From Neoceratodus forsteri (lineage: Eukaryota > Chordata > Ceratodontiformes > Ceratodontidae), in NCBI GenBank assembly GCA_016271365.2, contig CM057456.1:613805501-613869500 (forward strand): a stretch of DNA of 64,000 nt, given 5' to 3'. Positions 9,992 to 20,575 of this stretch are shown here, in pieces; positions within the stretch are counted from its first letter, which is position 1, and each line of letters starts with the position of its first letter. The notes beneath the pieces were generated by a model, which searched no databases, was not told the origin of the DNA, and worked only from the letters and a program-made list of their open reading frames with translations. Both the position numbers and the translations under genes were made by a program.

Positions 9992-10728
9992 TCAGGTAGT
10001 GATCATGGTGCTGGCAGCCCTAAATTTCAGATCTCACAATGATCTGCTAAACATCCCCCTTCCTGTGTTCCCCTAACCTGAATATAGCTGTACCCTGCTG
10101 GAATGGCCTCTTCAGTCCCTCTCTGGAATTCATTCTTCTCGTCAGCTTCCCACACCAAAAACTGGTGAGCTCACTACCCTTCTGCATTATGAATGTGGTT
10201 AGTACAGCCGCCCGTGTCATTTTTACATATTAATAATAAACATGATCGTCTGGTAAGCCAGGCTGATAGCAGCAGGGCACAAGGGGAAACATAGGCATTC
10301 CTACTCATATAAGATCTAAGCCACCTATGATTAGGCACTATTAAATGATGTGCATAATGATGTGCACACCCATCATTTAATAGTGCCTAATCAAAGGTAG
10401 CCTAGATCTTTTAAGGAAAGGAAGCCCATCGTTCCCCTTGTTCCCTGCTGCTATCAGCCTGACTTCCTGGAAAAATCTGTTTATTTTTGATATGTCAAAA
10501 AACCTGGGGACTGTACTACCTACATTCATGATGCAGAAAGGTGATGAGCTCACCATTTTTTGGTGTGAGGAGGAGTAGTGAAGTATGAATACCAAAGGGG
10601 GGCTGAGAAGGCCACTCCTACAAGGTACTGCTAGATTCAGGGAAGGGGGAAGACAGAATGGGAGAAAGTTGAGCAGATCACTGTGAGAAATAAGATGTGT
10701 GGCTGCCAGCTCCATGATCACTACCTGA
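9992..10728. repeat. Large inverted repeat (palindrome), ~360 bp arms
   Basis: The left arm 9992-10350 pairs with the right arm 10371-10728 around a 20 bp loop. Landmarks on the left arm whose complements appear in reverse order on the right: TCAGGTAGTGATCATGG, GATCTGCT, TGGTGAGCTCA, GCTGATAGCAGCAGGG and TTAGGCACTATTAAATGATG. The arms differ by scattered substitutions and small indels. A 114-codon frame inside has no motif. Candidates are a foldback DNA element or a local inverted duplication. Confidence 0.9.
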
Positions 10729-11480
10729 CCCTATTGTCTTGGCCAATAATCCCCTTCCCATAAAACCAGTTCATGCAATTGTCCAAGGCTGTGTGTGGAT
10801 ATTATTGTATGAAATGGCCGCCACTGCACAGTCAAATCACTTCACTACCAGTCTAGTACTGCTTGTAGAGCACTTTGGGATACAATGTGTATGAAAATCA
10901 CTACATAAATAATCATTCTTCTTATTATAAGACAAGATAAGCGTATTTTTGATTTCCAAGAAAGTATGAACTCTGGCATTGGACTACAGAAGAACTTTGC
11001 TACAAGCAAGTGGTGGATATATGGGGTGGTGAAGGGTGCGGCTGTAACCTCCCATTGTAAAGTACTCACTTGCTGCTGCTGCATTTCACTTTGTTAGAGA
11101 AGTCTGCTATATTGATTGTACAAATGTTTACATTCAAAAATATGGATTACATTTGTAGTTTCAGTCAAAAACATACTAGAAAAGCATAATAGCAGAAAAT
11201 ATAAAAGGTTTCATAAAAATGTTAAGAAGTGCATATCAAGTATGCATGCACTCCCAGCACCCCCAACCCCATTGTAGCATCCTGGATCTGCCATAACCAC
11301 CAGACCACCAGGATATTCAAGATTTGTGCTGCACTGTTTGCCAATAAGAAAGCCAGTTGGATTAAAACACATTTTCAGCATGTCAGAGTAAACAAAATGA
11401 ACAGAACCATGGCCTCACATGCGTATTGATCTAAATAATGCACATGGTTTTGACCAGTTTGGTGAAACAATTCCATACAA
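10729..11480. other. Non-coding stretch
   Basis: AT-rich; no gene, terminal repeat or tandem array identified. Confidence 0.45.
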
Positions 11481-11763
11481 AGGGAAAAAAGAACTAGTTA
11501 GCACTATAGAGAGCCACATAGCTCTCTGACTTTGGCTCCGATGATGTCATCACTCAACACATTTAGTGGCCATTTTAAGAAGCAGGTCAGGCAGTTTTTT
11601 TTGAAACTGGAAGGCTGATTTTACATTTTGCAAATGCTTTGGAACCACATTTAGGTAACATATATAAATGTAGTTTTAGCATTAACAAATTCAACAGCCT
11701 TTCCTTTAGACCCATTTGAGGTCAGATTTTTGAATAGTTTGTCAAAATGTTGTTATCCTTTAA
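11481..11763. repeat. Inverted copy of the 5919-6224 repeat
   Basis: It matches 5919-6224 in reverse orientation: AAAGAACTAGTTAGC, GGCTCCGATGATGTCATCA, AAATGTAGTTTTAGC, then TTAA at 11760-11763. About 480 bp of unassigned AT-rich sequence follows before the next repeat. Confidence 0.6.
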
Positions 11764-12248
11764 GGTTTATGGAGCATAATAACCAGTTTGAGAGTACAGC
11801 TGGGTAACTATTGCTCATATTAGGTAAACTTTACTTTAAACCCTTTCTATGCCACGTATATTTATTTTTTGTAGTTCCATTTTGTGGGGCTTGTTTTTAA
11901 CTTATGACAATCTGAGTGGGTTTTGCTTTTTATGAACTGCACTCACAACTGAGCTATACAGATCTATGCTTGAGATGTCCTTATCTTACTCTGAAGGTAT
12001 CTCTAAGTCATTTTGATTTATGTGCCGTGCACTCCTTGCATGATGCTATGCTCTAAGCACATCTGACCTGTAGGCCTTTTCAGCTGAATCTGAACGGATA
12101 CTTTTCAGCTTCTCTGACGTGTCGTGTTATTTTTTAAATGAGTATTTTAACCAGTGGGAATTTTTTCTGGGTGTTTTTTCAGCATGATCTGGGTGTTGAA
12201 AGTATGGAATTTTCTAAATAGCAGTCATTAAGCTTCCCGGGAAGGACT

Positions 12249-12457
12249 GGGTTGGTCCAAAAGCTAAAACACTTTGTTATTTTTGTTACATCTATGTTGG
12301 TCCAATAAAAGGTATTAAATCATTTGCTTCTGGATTTGTTCTTACAAGGACCAATATGGCAAAGACTAAATCTGTATGTCAACAGCTACTAGAAAAAAGA
12401 GTTGTCTGTTGTCATGAAAAAAAAAATGTACAAGATATGAGGGTGTAGTTTTTCTTT
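12249..12457. repeat. Cluster of repeats shared inverted with 2480-2530 and 5599-5683
   Basis: 12249-12333 is the inverted copy of 5599-5683. 12408-12457 (GACAACTC-type end through ACAAGATATGAGGGTGTAG to TTTAA) is the inverted copy of about 2480-2535. The second block ends at the TTAA that flanks the following MITE. Confidence 0.6.
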
Positions 12458-12459
12458 AA

Positions 12460-12969
12460 AGAGCTAGTGGAGCCAAAACAGGCAGATAGGAAAATAATAC
12501 AATTTTTAAGCAGTAGTCAGTAGTAACGTTTTATTTCTGAAGTATTTTTCTTTTTCCTTTTCCTCAACAGAAAGTCTCCTATGTGATAACATTGTGCTGG
12601 ATATGTGGAACAGCTCTTAACCTGGCAGCTGACATGTCTAGCTCTGCTGCCCCACACTGCATCATCAGCATTATGAACTCGCTGACAGTGACACCACAGG
12701 TGAATGACCTGGCAGTCACTCACTTGCTGTTCCGAAGTAGCAGTGACATCACAGTCAGTGAGGTCACAATGCTGATGATGTAGTGTTGGGCAGTAGAGCA
12801 AGATATGTCAGCTGCCAAGCTAAGACCTGTTCCACACATCACGCCTACTAATATCAGGTAAACAATCTTCTAATTAAACAAAGGGAAAATAAAAAATGCC
12901 TCCAATATAAAAGGTAATGGTTGGCTGCTTTTCAAATCTAACATTATTTTTAGGCAGTACACTAGCTCT
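12460..12969. mobile_element. TTAA-flanked MITE with nested internal palindrome
   Basis: Ends are AGAGCTAGTG and CACTAGCTCT, perfect inverted 10-mers, each next to TTAA (12456-12459 and 12970-12973). Inside, 12605-12700 and 12742-12837 form a second inverted repeat with ~95 bp arms (GTGGAACAG...CTGTTCCAC). At 510 bp with no coding potential it fits a non-autonomous DNA transposon. TTAA target duplication is characteristic of piggyBac-type transposases, but the termini lack the usual CCC start, so the family is uncertain. Confidence 0.75.
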
Positions 12970-12973
12970 TTAA

Positions 12974-13351
12974 GTGTTGTTGTATATGGAAATCCATACA
13001 CTTCCAGATGGTACTGTACCACAGTAGTGATGGCAGAATGCTGATCTACCACAGTACTGTAACTATGTTACTACTGTGGTACAACAGGACAGAATTCCAT
13101 GTCAATAGCATGCTTATCTACACTGCAGATTCCTCATAACTAAGACATCAGCAAGACTGAGAACACCTCAAGTGAACTGTTTGTTAAAAGATGAACTATG
13201 GAAATGTTGCCACCTCATGAAGCTAATACTTAAAAATCACATGGCATGTTTTAATCTTAGCCTGTTGTTTTCTGTTTTCTGTTTATTTGTCCACAGCTGA
13301 AGACAAAGAAAGAATGTAAATTAATTAAATACACTGTATGCTATACTGTAT
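12974..13351. other. Non-coding stretch
   Basis: Contains a small imperfect inverted repeat around 13010-13085 (ACTGTGGTA / TACCACAGT motifs). Nothing else supported. Confidence 0.4.
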
Positions 13352-13513
13352 GTTAATACTGCCGGGGAGACAACTCTTATGCTTGTAAGAGTGGTTTCAT
13401 GCTCAGCCTTAGGGTACGAGAACCGCAAACCAAAGATGAGTGATTCTGATACCCTAAGAACATAAGTGAGACCACTATTACAAGCGTAAGGGTGGTCTCC
13501 ATGGTGGTATTAC
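13352..13513. repeat. Foldback element, ~75 bp arms
   Basis: The left arm begins TTAATACTGCC and contains GGGGAGACAACTCTTATGCT. The right arm reads back as GTAATACCACC, GGAGACCACCCTTACGCTTG and CTTAGGGTA. The arms meet with only a short loop near 13430. Probably a short MITE; no target duplication was identified. Confidence 0.75.
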
Positions 13514-13964
13514 TGTATTATTGACTGAGCTTGATCAATAATGATATATTTTTTTAAACTGTCCCAGAACATGCCAGTTTCCAGGGCATCTGTGCTGGAG
13601 ATACTCTTCAGAGAATAACAGCGTCTCACACATAGAGGAAAGGAGCACTCCGATTGGTCAGAAGCGCTCCCTCTCTATATACAAAATAATACATGGGTAA
13701 CACTACACAACAAGGCTGTTTCCATCTTGGGGTGAGATGACATTATTGAAACTACTGGAGCTTCACTCTCAAAGTCTATGATGTTATCGCACCCCTCAGT
13801 GGAAATACAGATTGTTGTGTATGGGTGCCAGTACATTAGTTTATACGTTACTCAGTGTAGACACTGTTCCCTTGCAACAAGTGGCAAAGTCAAGCAAACC
13901 ACAAGTGCAAAGGAGGAATGATATCAATAGTCTACAATATATAATAATCATGCGTGCCCTGGGA
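13514..13964. other. Non-coding stretch
   Basis: No gene or repeat boundary recognised. It ends where LINE homology starts abruptly at the RT YADD motif. Confidence 0.4.
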
Positions 13965-13967
13965 AAA

Positions 13968-14812
13968 TTCTGCTGTACGCAGATGATATTGTCCTCTTTG
14001 CCACTGACCGTAACCCCACTTCCCTCCAGGTTTCCCTACAAAGGGCCTATGATGGCGCTGAAACTTGGCTTAAAGAGCATAGATTGGTCATAAATCTTAA
14101 AAAATCTAAAACCATGCTCTTCGCCCACCCTCAGAACAAATCATCCAACTCCCCTCTCCGTATCCTTTCCAGCTCTAAACTACAACTGGAGCAAGTCCAA
14201 TCCTATAAGTATATAGGGATCTTGTTTGACTCAGCCCTCTCCTACCATACCCACATCGACGCACTTTCGCTTGTAACCAATATCCGACCTCGGTATCCTG
14301 CCCGCCACAAAACTGTCTCCCCACGCCCGGCTTGCAGTTGGCATCTCCATACTATCCCTGGTGGACTATGGGCTACCTGTCTTGGTGCTGCCAACATGAC
14401 GCCCTCAACAAAATCCGCCTCCTCCTAAATAAGGCTTGCAGGCTAATCACTGGGGCCCCTAGGCTCCTCATACCTGCCAACTCTATGACCTTGCAACAAT
14501 GCTTGACCTCGTGAACCCTGCTATACCAAAGTGTCTCATCTCAAAAAACCTTACTAAGACTTTCTCCTCCCGGGCTGACTTCCTCCCTCCTCCCAGCACA
14601 GCCTCTAGTCAGCACCCGGACCTCCTGCAAAGCCACCTTCCTGGTTCCTCGAACTAGGACCTCACTTGGACAGAGATCTTTCAGCCATAGAGCTCCTGCT
14701 TGGTACAACACTCTTCCTCGGGCCATCACTGAAATCCCCACCATCTCCACTTTCAAAAATGCCCTCAAAAGCGAGTTGTTCAGCAAGCGCTGCTGCCCCT
14801 GTGCCTAACAGA
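13968..14812 (+). pseudogene. L2-like RT C-terminal remnant (YADD onward)
   Basis: Translation begins LLYADDIVLFAT (RT motif C, catalytic Asp pair intact). It is followed by WLKEHRLVINLKKSKTMLF and YKYIGILFDS (motif D/E region), then frameshifts near 14270-14410. The last part encodes an LGQRSFSHRAPAWYNTLP-type segment and a short FKNALKSELF end. Palm motifs A and B, the N-terminal RT and the endonuclease are absent. Confidence 0.75.
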
Positions 14813-15358
14813 TGCTCAAACCTCCCTCTTCACTGACAATCCTCTGGGCAGCTCCGTCCCCTCACTTCCCTATTTCTAACAACTTCACTACTGCCACGAT
14901 TCCCGCTGCCTACTGTATCACTACTGGCTAGAACGAACCACGTTGCATTCCTTATGCTGCTTATGCTTAACTTATTTGCTACCCTGTTCCATATGGATCA
15001 TACCTCCGTTCTGTACTACTCCTGTCTCAGGCCCTACGCTTCTTGTAATCTGATAGCATGTGACCGGTGAGACTGCTTTATCGATTTACCTGTACTGTTC
15101 CTGTCTCATGCCTTACGTTCCTTGTAATCTGACACAGTAGACCTGTTTGGCTGTTATCACACTTCCATGACATACCGTTATGCTGCTAAACCCTGTTATT
15201 CTCCTGTTGTCAATTATACCATATTTTGCTCTGTATTACACTACCAATGTTTGCTGTAACCATGTGCCATTTATGCGTGTCTGTTTATACTCATGCTCTT
15301 CTTTTGTATGTACCCTGCTTTCTGTATTATCTGTATTATCTACCATTGTTGACGAGGT

Positions 15359-15390
15359 ACCTTTGGAAATGAGCCCCTGGCTCAAAGGTT
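15359..15390 (+). other. LINE 3'-terminal stem-loop (copy 1)
   Basis: ACCTTTG, then TGAGCC, a short CCT loop, GGCTCA and AAGGT can fold as a stem. The same element is at 20531-20561 and 59341-59371, always just upstream of the tail. Probably the RNA structure recognised by the LINE reverse transcriptase. Confidence 0.6.
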
Positions 15391-15430
15391 GTAAACTGAT
15401 TGCAATATATAAATAAAAATAAATAAATAT

Positions 15431-16159
15431 TTTAAGCCACCCATAGGACCTGATGTACAGCATACCACATGATTCAAATAACATAGCTAATAGTAGAATA
15501 ACACAGTGCAATACAAGTATTGAAAGACCTCCATCATATCCCCCCATCCCTCCTCTCCTCCAAGATCCTTGTTAGTCGAGCGGTAGCCTTCATTAATCTC
15601 CAATTGGCCATTCTTATGCACAAAAATAGCAATGAAATGGAGCCCCACTCGCTTCAATGGGGCGCGCCCCCGCACTCTTCCTGGTCACATGTCATTACGT
15701 GCCTGAGCGCGTGGGAATGTCACTGCTATCAGGAAGTGGAAGGGATCAGCTGGCCATCTCATAGGGTCAAACTACAATCCCTTCCACAAATTTAGGGACT
15801 ACAAATAAAATTATGATAAGCAGCTGAGATGACAATCGATGACATCAGCTACCAGACCATGTGAGTGGTAGCTGATGTAAATAAAGTTGTAAAATCACTT
15901 TAAACACTGGAAATGAAGTAAAGTAAAGATCCTGCTGAGGCCTGAAACCTAAATGCAGAAATAGAAGACTTAAAGATGTTGGTATAAGCCCAAAGATTTT
16001 AAATGTAACATATTGCAAGACTAATGTAAAATCTGCATTTTCAGTTGACTACTTGTTTAATTACAGTCACCTCCACCCCCCGCTGATGGTCTGCCACCAG
16101 ACTCCCGCCCCTTTGATACACAGCTTACTCCTGTATATTTTACTGTGTTCCTCTTGTTC
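15431..16159. other. Non-coding stretch
   Basis: Sequence between two LINE copies with no gene. A GC-rich CpG-containing patch (15640-15720) is embedded in AT-rich DNA. Confidence 0.4.
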
Positions 16160-16758
16160 ATTCCCCAGGGCTCTCTCTGTGCTTGAGCGGCGCACAAGCA
16201 TCTGAGAGGCGGACCGCAATGGCCGTTCCCTCCTCGGCTGCCGCCTGCCTAAATCAGCAACCTGTGGCCGTCCTCCTGGATATGAGTGCCGGATCCCCTA
16301 CAAAGGTACAGCCGCTGTGTTTTTTTCCTCCCATCCTGTTCTTGGAGCCAGCATACCTCGGCGGCTCCCGATTGGTGCGGCGACCCAGCTCCTGGACTGT
16401 GATTGGCCCGCCAGCAGCCACGACCCAGCCAATTGATCTGCTCTACTGCTTCCCTTTATTTGATTTTTTACCTACTCGCTTTTACTTCTACATCACTCCC
16501 TGCCTTTTCTTCCCGCCCCCTCCCACTCCCTCCCAGGCCTCCATTAAATACACAGTAGCCCCTCCCTCTGTCGTGGATCTCCCATCTCATTGGCCTGAAG
16601 TGCCCTGATCTCATCACTTCTAGCTATATTTGCAGTAACCTACTATAGTACTTCCCCACTGCTCTATCGCTTACATTTTCCTGGTGTACACAGGGCAACC
16701 TAGCACCTGTCTCTGGATTTCAATTCCTACTGTCCTCTGTAATCACTAAACTGACCAG

Positions 16759-17589
16759 TTGCTCTGCACGGCACTATTAACCATGCCGTCACATGCTACC
16801 TGGCTTGCTATATCTGTGCTTGCCTCTCTACTTCTAAACAGTGCTCTGCCCTTCAATAACAACAGTGTAGTGTCTGTCCCTGACCCCAAACCAACCTATA
16901 AGGACGGGCCACCAAACTCCATATCGGTGCCAGGTCTCACACTGTCTGTTGTCTTACAGACCACTGGATCTCTACTCCTGCCTTTTTTGAGAAATCACTG
17001 TCTCATCCTACCACCCACCATAGCTACTATCCCTATAGTAGGCTGCCTGGCTCTACAATCCCATCCCGCCCCCCGCTGTCGTCACTCACCTTGCTCCATC
17101 AAGCAACTCAGGCTCCTAGCTATCAGGTTATCCTGCTTACTACTGATGCTCTCAGGCAATATCCATCCTAACCCAGGCCCTAGACATGGTGATGCTAGGC
17201 CACCTGGAAACAGCCGCCTGATTTCAATCGCCTCTATCAACATCTGCAGCCTTCTGCCAAAACTTGACCTACTCCAAGCCTGGGTTGCTCAGCACAACCC
17301 TGATGTCCTGTCCGTACCCAAATCATGGCTTATACCTAGGAACCCGGACAATCAAGTTCTGCTTTACAGGTACACCCCTTTCCGTCTCGATAGGCTAGGC
17401 AAAAAGGGTGATGGCTGCATAATCTACATAAAAAAAAAAAATCACCTTCAGGGCACAGTTCTTCCCCAAATAACTACAGGTAAAAAAGTGCAGATACTCT
17501 CGGTGAGGCTTACCCTAGGCTCCCTGGGTAAGGGCCTTACACTTGTCTCAGTTTATACCCCCCCCCCGCCCCCAGAGAGAAAGCTGTAG
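16759..17589 (+). pseudogene. L2-like ORF2 N-terminus: 2A-like motif and APE endonuclease start
   Basis: A 276-codon frame. Residues ~1-125 are hydrophobic, Pro/Ser-rich and unrecognised. Around residues 127-141 a Leu-rich stretch precedes GNIHPNPGP, a 2A-like peptide. From about residue 155 the APE endonuclease begins (ISIASINICSLLPKLDLLQ, then DVLSVPKSWL where active families have SETWL). The catalytic Glu of the SETWL box is Lys here (PKSWL), so nicking activity is doubtful. The frame ends after a proline/C-run at 17560-17580, a likely slippage frameshift. Confidence 0.75.
17137..17181 (+). other. 2A-like ribosome-skipping motif
   Basis: Leu-rich residues followed by S-G-N-I-H-P-N-P-G-P. 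The NPGP core of 2A peptides is intact; the Asp and Glu of the classical viral form are Asn and Pro. Such motifs are known just upstream of the APE domain in CR1/L2-type LINEs of several animals, where some promote co-translational separation and some do not. A second example is at 63586-63618. Confidence 0.65.
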
Positions 17590-18130
17590 GATTTACAGCT
17601 CTCCAAGAACACCTTGCCTACCTTCGGTCCAATAGCAAAGTTATTTTTCTGGGGGGCTTCAACATCAATTGGTTAGCACCCGACTCTGCCACGTTCAAGG
17701 ATGCAACCTCCTCTAACAAATTCCACCAGCTAGTCGACCTACCCACCCGAATGAACTACAGAACGGGAACCAGTACCCTTTTAGACTGGGTATTAACAAA
17801 CCACCCAGAGTGGATCTCTGGTCTAAAAGTCCTCCCTGACTCCCTCAGTGACCACTCGCCCATTATCTTCCACTGGTCTAATAAGATCCCGAAACCACCA
17901 GCGAAGGTTATAATATCCCGCTTGCTTAAACAGAGCCAGCAAAGATCCTTCAAGCAATACCTCCAACAACTGAACTGGGCCCCCGTCCTAACTACTAATG
18001 ACGCTGACATGGCACTGGATAAATTCATCAAAATTTTCAACGATGCCTGTGATACCTTTGCCCCCATTACAAAAGAAAAGTCAGGGGATCTCATAAATCA
18101 TGGGTTACCCCTCACCTCCTTGACCTGATG
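17590..18130 (+). pseudogene. L2-like APE endonuclease C-terminal half
   Basis: In a shifted frame the sequence reads VIFLGGFNINWL (a GDFN box with Asp replaced by Gly), then TSTLLDWVLTNHPEW and DSLSDHSPIIFHW. The final SDHSPI box with its catalytic His is intact. The gap between the N-half and this part is the C-run frameshift near 17570. A further stop lies before the RT. Confidence 0.75.
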
Positions 18131-19652
18131 CGGACCAGAGACCAGCTTTGGTATAAGAATCAAACGTCTCATACACCCCGCGACATGCAGAGTTATAACG
18201 CGGCACTAAATAACTGTACCCTCGCAATCCGCCAGGCTAAAGCCAACAGTTTCAAGTCCGAGTTTAACTCTTCCTGGGGTGATGGACGTAGGTTCTGGAA
18301 TAACATCCATGAGATCGCCGGGAAACGTGATACCTCTGAACCCTCAATGCTGAATTTCGAAGGGTCCACTACACAAGAGCCTAAAACTATCACCGACTTC
18401 TTTGTCAAAGCTTTCACAGATCTTAGTGCTGTGCTCCTCCCAACCTCCATAGCACTACTAGTGTGTCTCAACAAAAAACACCACAATCACATCCTTCAAA
18501 CCGAGCACACACCCCCTTCCATTCTACCTCAGAGTAATATCCAAAGTTGAGGCTAAAAAATACCTCTCCGAAGTACTGGGGAAGTCCAGGCATAGTGCCG
18601 AGGGCCTTGACCTAAAACTGCACTTGATGAATTGCGAACACCACTAATCAGTGTCATCAACCTGTCCCTCTCCTCAGGTACATTCCCAAAGCTTTGGAAA
18701 GCCGCAGTCATAACCCATGTCTTCAAAGCAGGTAGTAAGACATGTCATACCAACTACTTTCCAATTTCAATCCTCCCGCCTATCTCTAAAGCCCTCGAGC
18801 GGATAGTCTACGATCAGCTGGTAGAGTACCCAGATAAATATCAGCTACAATGCCAGCAGCAACATGGCATCCGAAAACTCCACAGTACCACTTGAGTTCA
18901 CAGGGTCCATACGCGATGCCTTTGATCATGGGCACTTGGTGGAGGCAACCTTCATCGACCTCACCAAGGCCTTTGACACTGTCGACCATGACCTCCTCAT
19001 GGCCCAACTTGAGGCAATGGGGCTGTCCCCCGACTCACTGTCCTGGTTCTGGAGCTACCTCACAGGGCGTGTGCAACATGTAAAACTATCTAATATCCTC
19101 TCAGACTTGCAGCATGTATCCACTGGTGTTCCCCAGGGATCCATACTGGACCCCCTACTATTTAGCCTTTTCCTCAATAGCATCCTACAAGCCTGTCAGC
19201 ACAAAATCCTCCTGTACGCAGACGATGCGGTAATCTACTCCAGCCACACCGACCCTGTCACTCTAGAACAGCGTCTTCAGCAGGACTTCAACAATGTGGA
19301 GTATTGGTTTGGACAAGCTATGCTGCTTGTCGACCACAAAAAAAACAAAACCATGCTATTCGCCCCTGCCCATAACGACACAAGTCATACACCATTACTC
19401 TTAGTTAACAAAAATGTGGCCTTAGAAACTGTCCAAAATGTCAAATACCTGGGACTCACTCTTGATAGTTCCTCTCATTCTCTACCCATGTGGACAATGT
19501 CGCTACATCAGCTAACCGGAAGCTCGGTCTACTATACAAACATCGTAATTGCCTCACTGAAAAAGACCATCAGCTTGCCATCACCAGCTCAGTCTTCTCA
19601 ACTATCGACTATGGTCTTGCCATATAAAGTGCGGCACCTAAATGCACCCTAA
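18128..19652 (+). pseudogene. L2-like reverse transcriptase
   Basis: Fragments in successive frames. 18128-18550 holds the linker before the RT, with a tract like FWNNIHEIAG. 18632-18895 holds the finger region (FPKLWKAAVITHVFKAG). 18864-19652 holds the palm: FIDLTKAFDTVDHDLL (motif A, Asp intact), GVPQGSILDPLLFSLFLN (motif B), LLYADDAVIYSS (motif C, both Asp intact) and VKYLGLTLDSS. Stops near 18550 and 18895 and frameshifts before 18864 inactivate the ORF. Confidence 0.85.
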
Positions 19653-19659
19653 AATGACT

Positions 19660-20062
19660 TACCACTACTCTGAACAAAGCCTGTAGGCTAGCTCTAGGGG
19701 CTCCGCGCCCAACCCATACCTGTAATCTCTACCTGCAAATGGGATGGCTAAACCTGGTCAAGAGAACCTGCTACCAAGTCTGTCTCCTGGCCAAAAAAGC
19801 GATCCTTGGCCTGTTACCACCAGGAAGCAGTTCCCTCCTGCACCAGATTGAACCTACTAGGACTACCAGGGCATCTAATAATCTCTCCCTCAAGGTCCCC
19901 TTCCACCGTACCTCACAAGGACAGAGATCCTTTGACTACAGGGCCCCGCTCTGGCTTAGCTTGCTCCCACTCGAGCTTACTGCTATCAGCAAAATCGGCC
20001 CATTTAAATCAGCACTCAGATCCCACCTGGCTACCCAACAGAAATGCCCCTGCTTCCCCTGA
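19660..20062 (+). pseudogene. L2-like ORF2 C-terminal domain
   Basis: In the last frame the protein continues CRLALGAPRPTHTCN and ends QGQRSFDYRAPLWLSLLPLELTAI...FKSALRSHL. This is the conserved post-RT segment and tail also seen at 58815-59147 and 14640-14800. No RNase H is present, as usual for the clade. Confidence 0.75.
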
Positions 20063-20530
20063 TCTACTCCCCCTGTAACCTGAAACTGTCTACCCCCAAC
20101 ACCTGCACTTATTTTACTGTCCCACCCGCAACTCACCCGTCCCTGTCCCATCTTTTTCCCTGTTCCCCCCTCCCACCCCATACCACCTCACCGAGTCTTC
20201 ATCCCACCCCACTTACCATTCCTCACCTCTGCCTCACCCACCCACCCTCCACCAACCCCCATGACAAAGTGACCCCAAGCCTGAGGTTACTGCCATACTT
20301 TTACATCCCACCACTTCCTCTATCTATTCCCCCTATTCCTCTAATTAAGGTCTACTGTGCTGCTTAATAAACTTCTCCACCTATACATATTTTCTGTATT
20401 CTCCAAATATAAGTACAGTAACTGTAACAATTGTTCTACTTTTTGTGATTTGTTTCCCCTGTAGCTTTCTCTGTGTTTCCCATTCTAGTAGTGTACTGTG
20501 AATATTGATTTCCTTTCCGCCTGACATGGA

Positions 20531-20561
20531 ACCTTTGTAAATGAGCTTATAGATCAAAGGT
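20531..20561 (+). other. LINE 3'-terminal stem-loop (copy 2)
   Basis: ACCTTTG, TGAGCT, a TAT loop, AGATCA and AAGGT. The inner stem has diverged from the other two copies while its ends still pair. It lies 15 bp before the junction with DIRS D. Confidence 0.55.
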
Positions 20562-20575
20562 TTGAGGTGAACCAT

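Larger units (their letters stand above)
13965..15430 (+). mobile_element. L2-like LINE, 5'-truncated (3' third)
   Basis: Homology begins at the catalytic box of the reverse transcriptase and ends in the family's 3' hairpin and an AAATAAATAAAT-type tail (about 15405-15430). It belongs to the same family as the copies at ~16160-20575 and 58669-59411: all three share the RT C-terminal segment, the long 3' UTR and the terminal stem-loop. The 1460 bp length indicates 5' truncation during reverse transcription. Confidence 0.8.
16160..20575 (+). mobile_element. L2-like LINE, near full length
   Basis: Order: a GC/CT-rich leader (16160-16750), an ORF2-type region with a 2A-like motif, an APE-type endonuclease, a reverse transcriptase and a C-terminal domain, then a C-rich 3' UTR and the terminal stem-loop at 20531-20561. 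The AT-rich tandem tail seen in sister copies is missing because DIRS D sequence starts immediately (about 20575). The coding region is broken by at least four frameshifts and stops. A 141-codon frame at 16183-16608 may be leader or a vestigial ORF1; it has no recognisable domain. The 5' limit is approximate. Confidence 0.85.

Noticed and set aside
16183..16608. 141-codon frame as LINE ORF1
   Set aside because: Position is right, but no zinc finger, coiled coil or esterase motif is visible; kept only as a possible leader.
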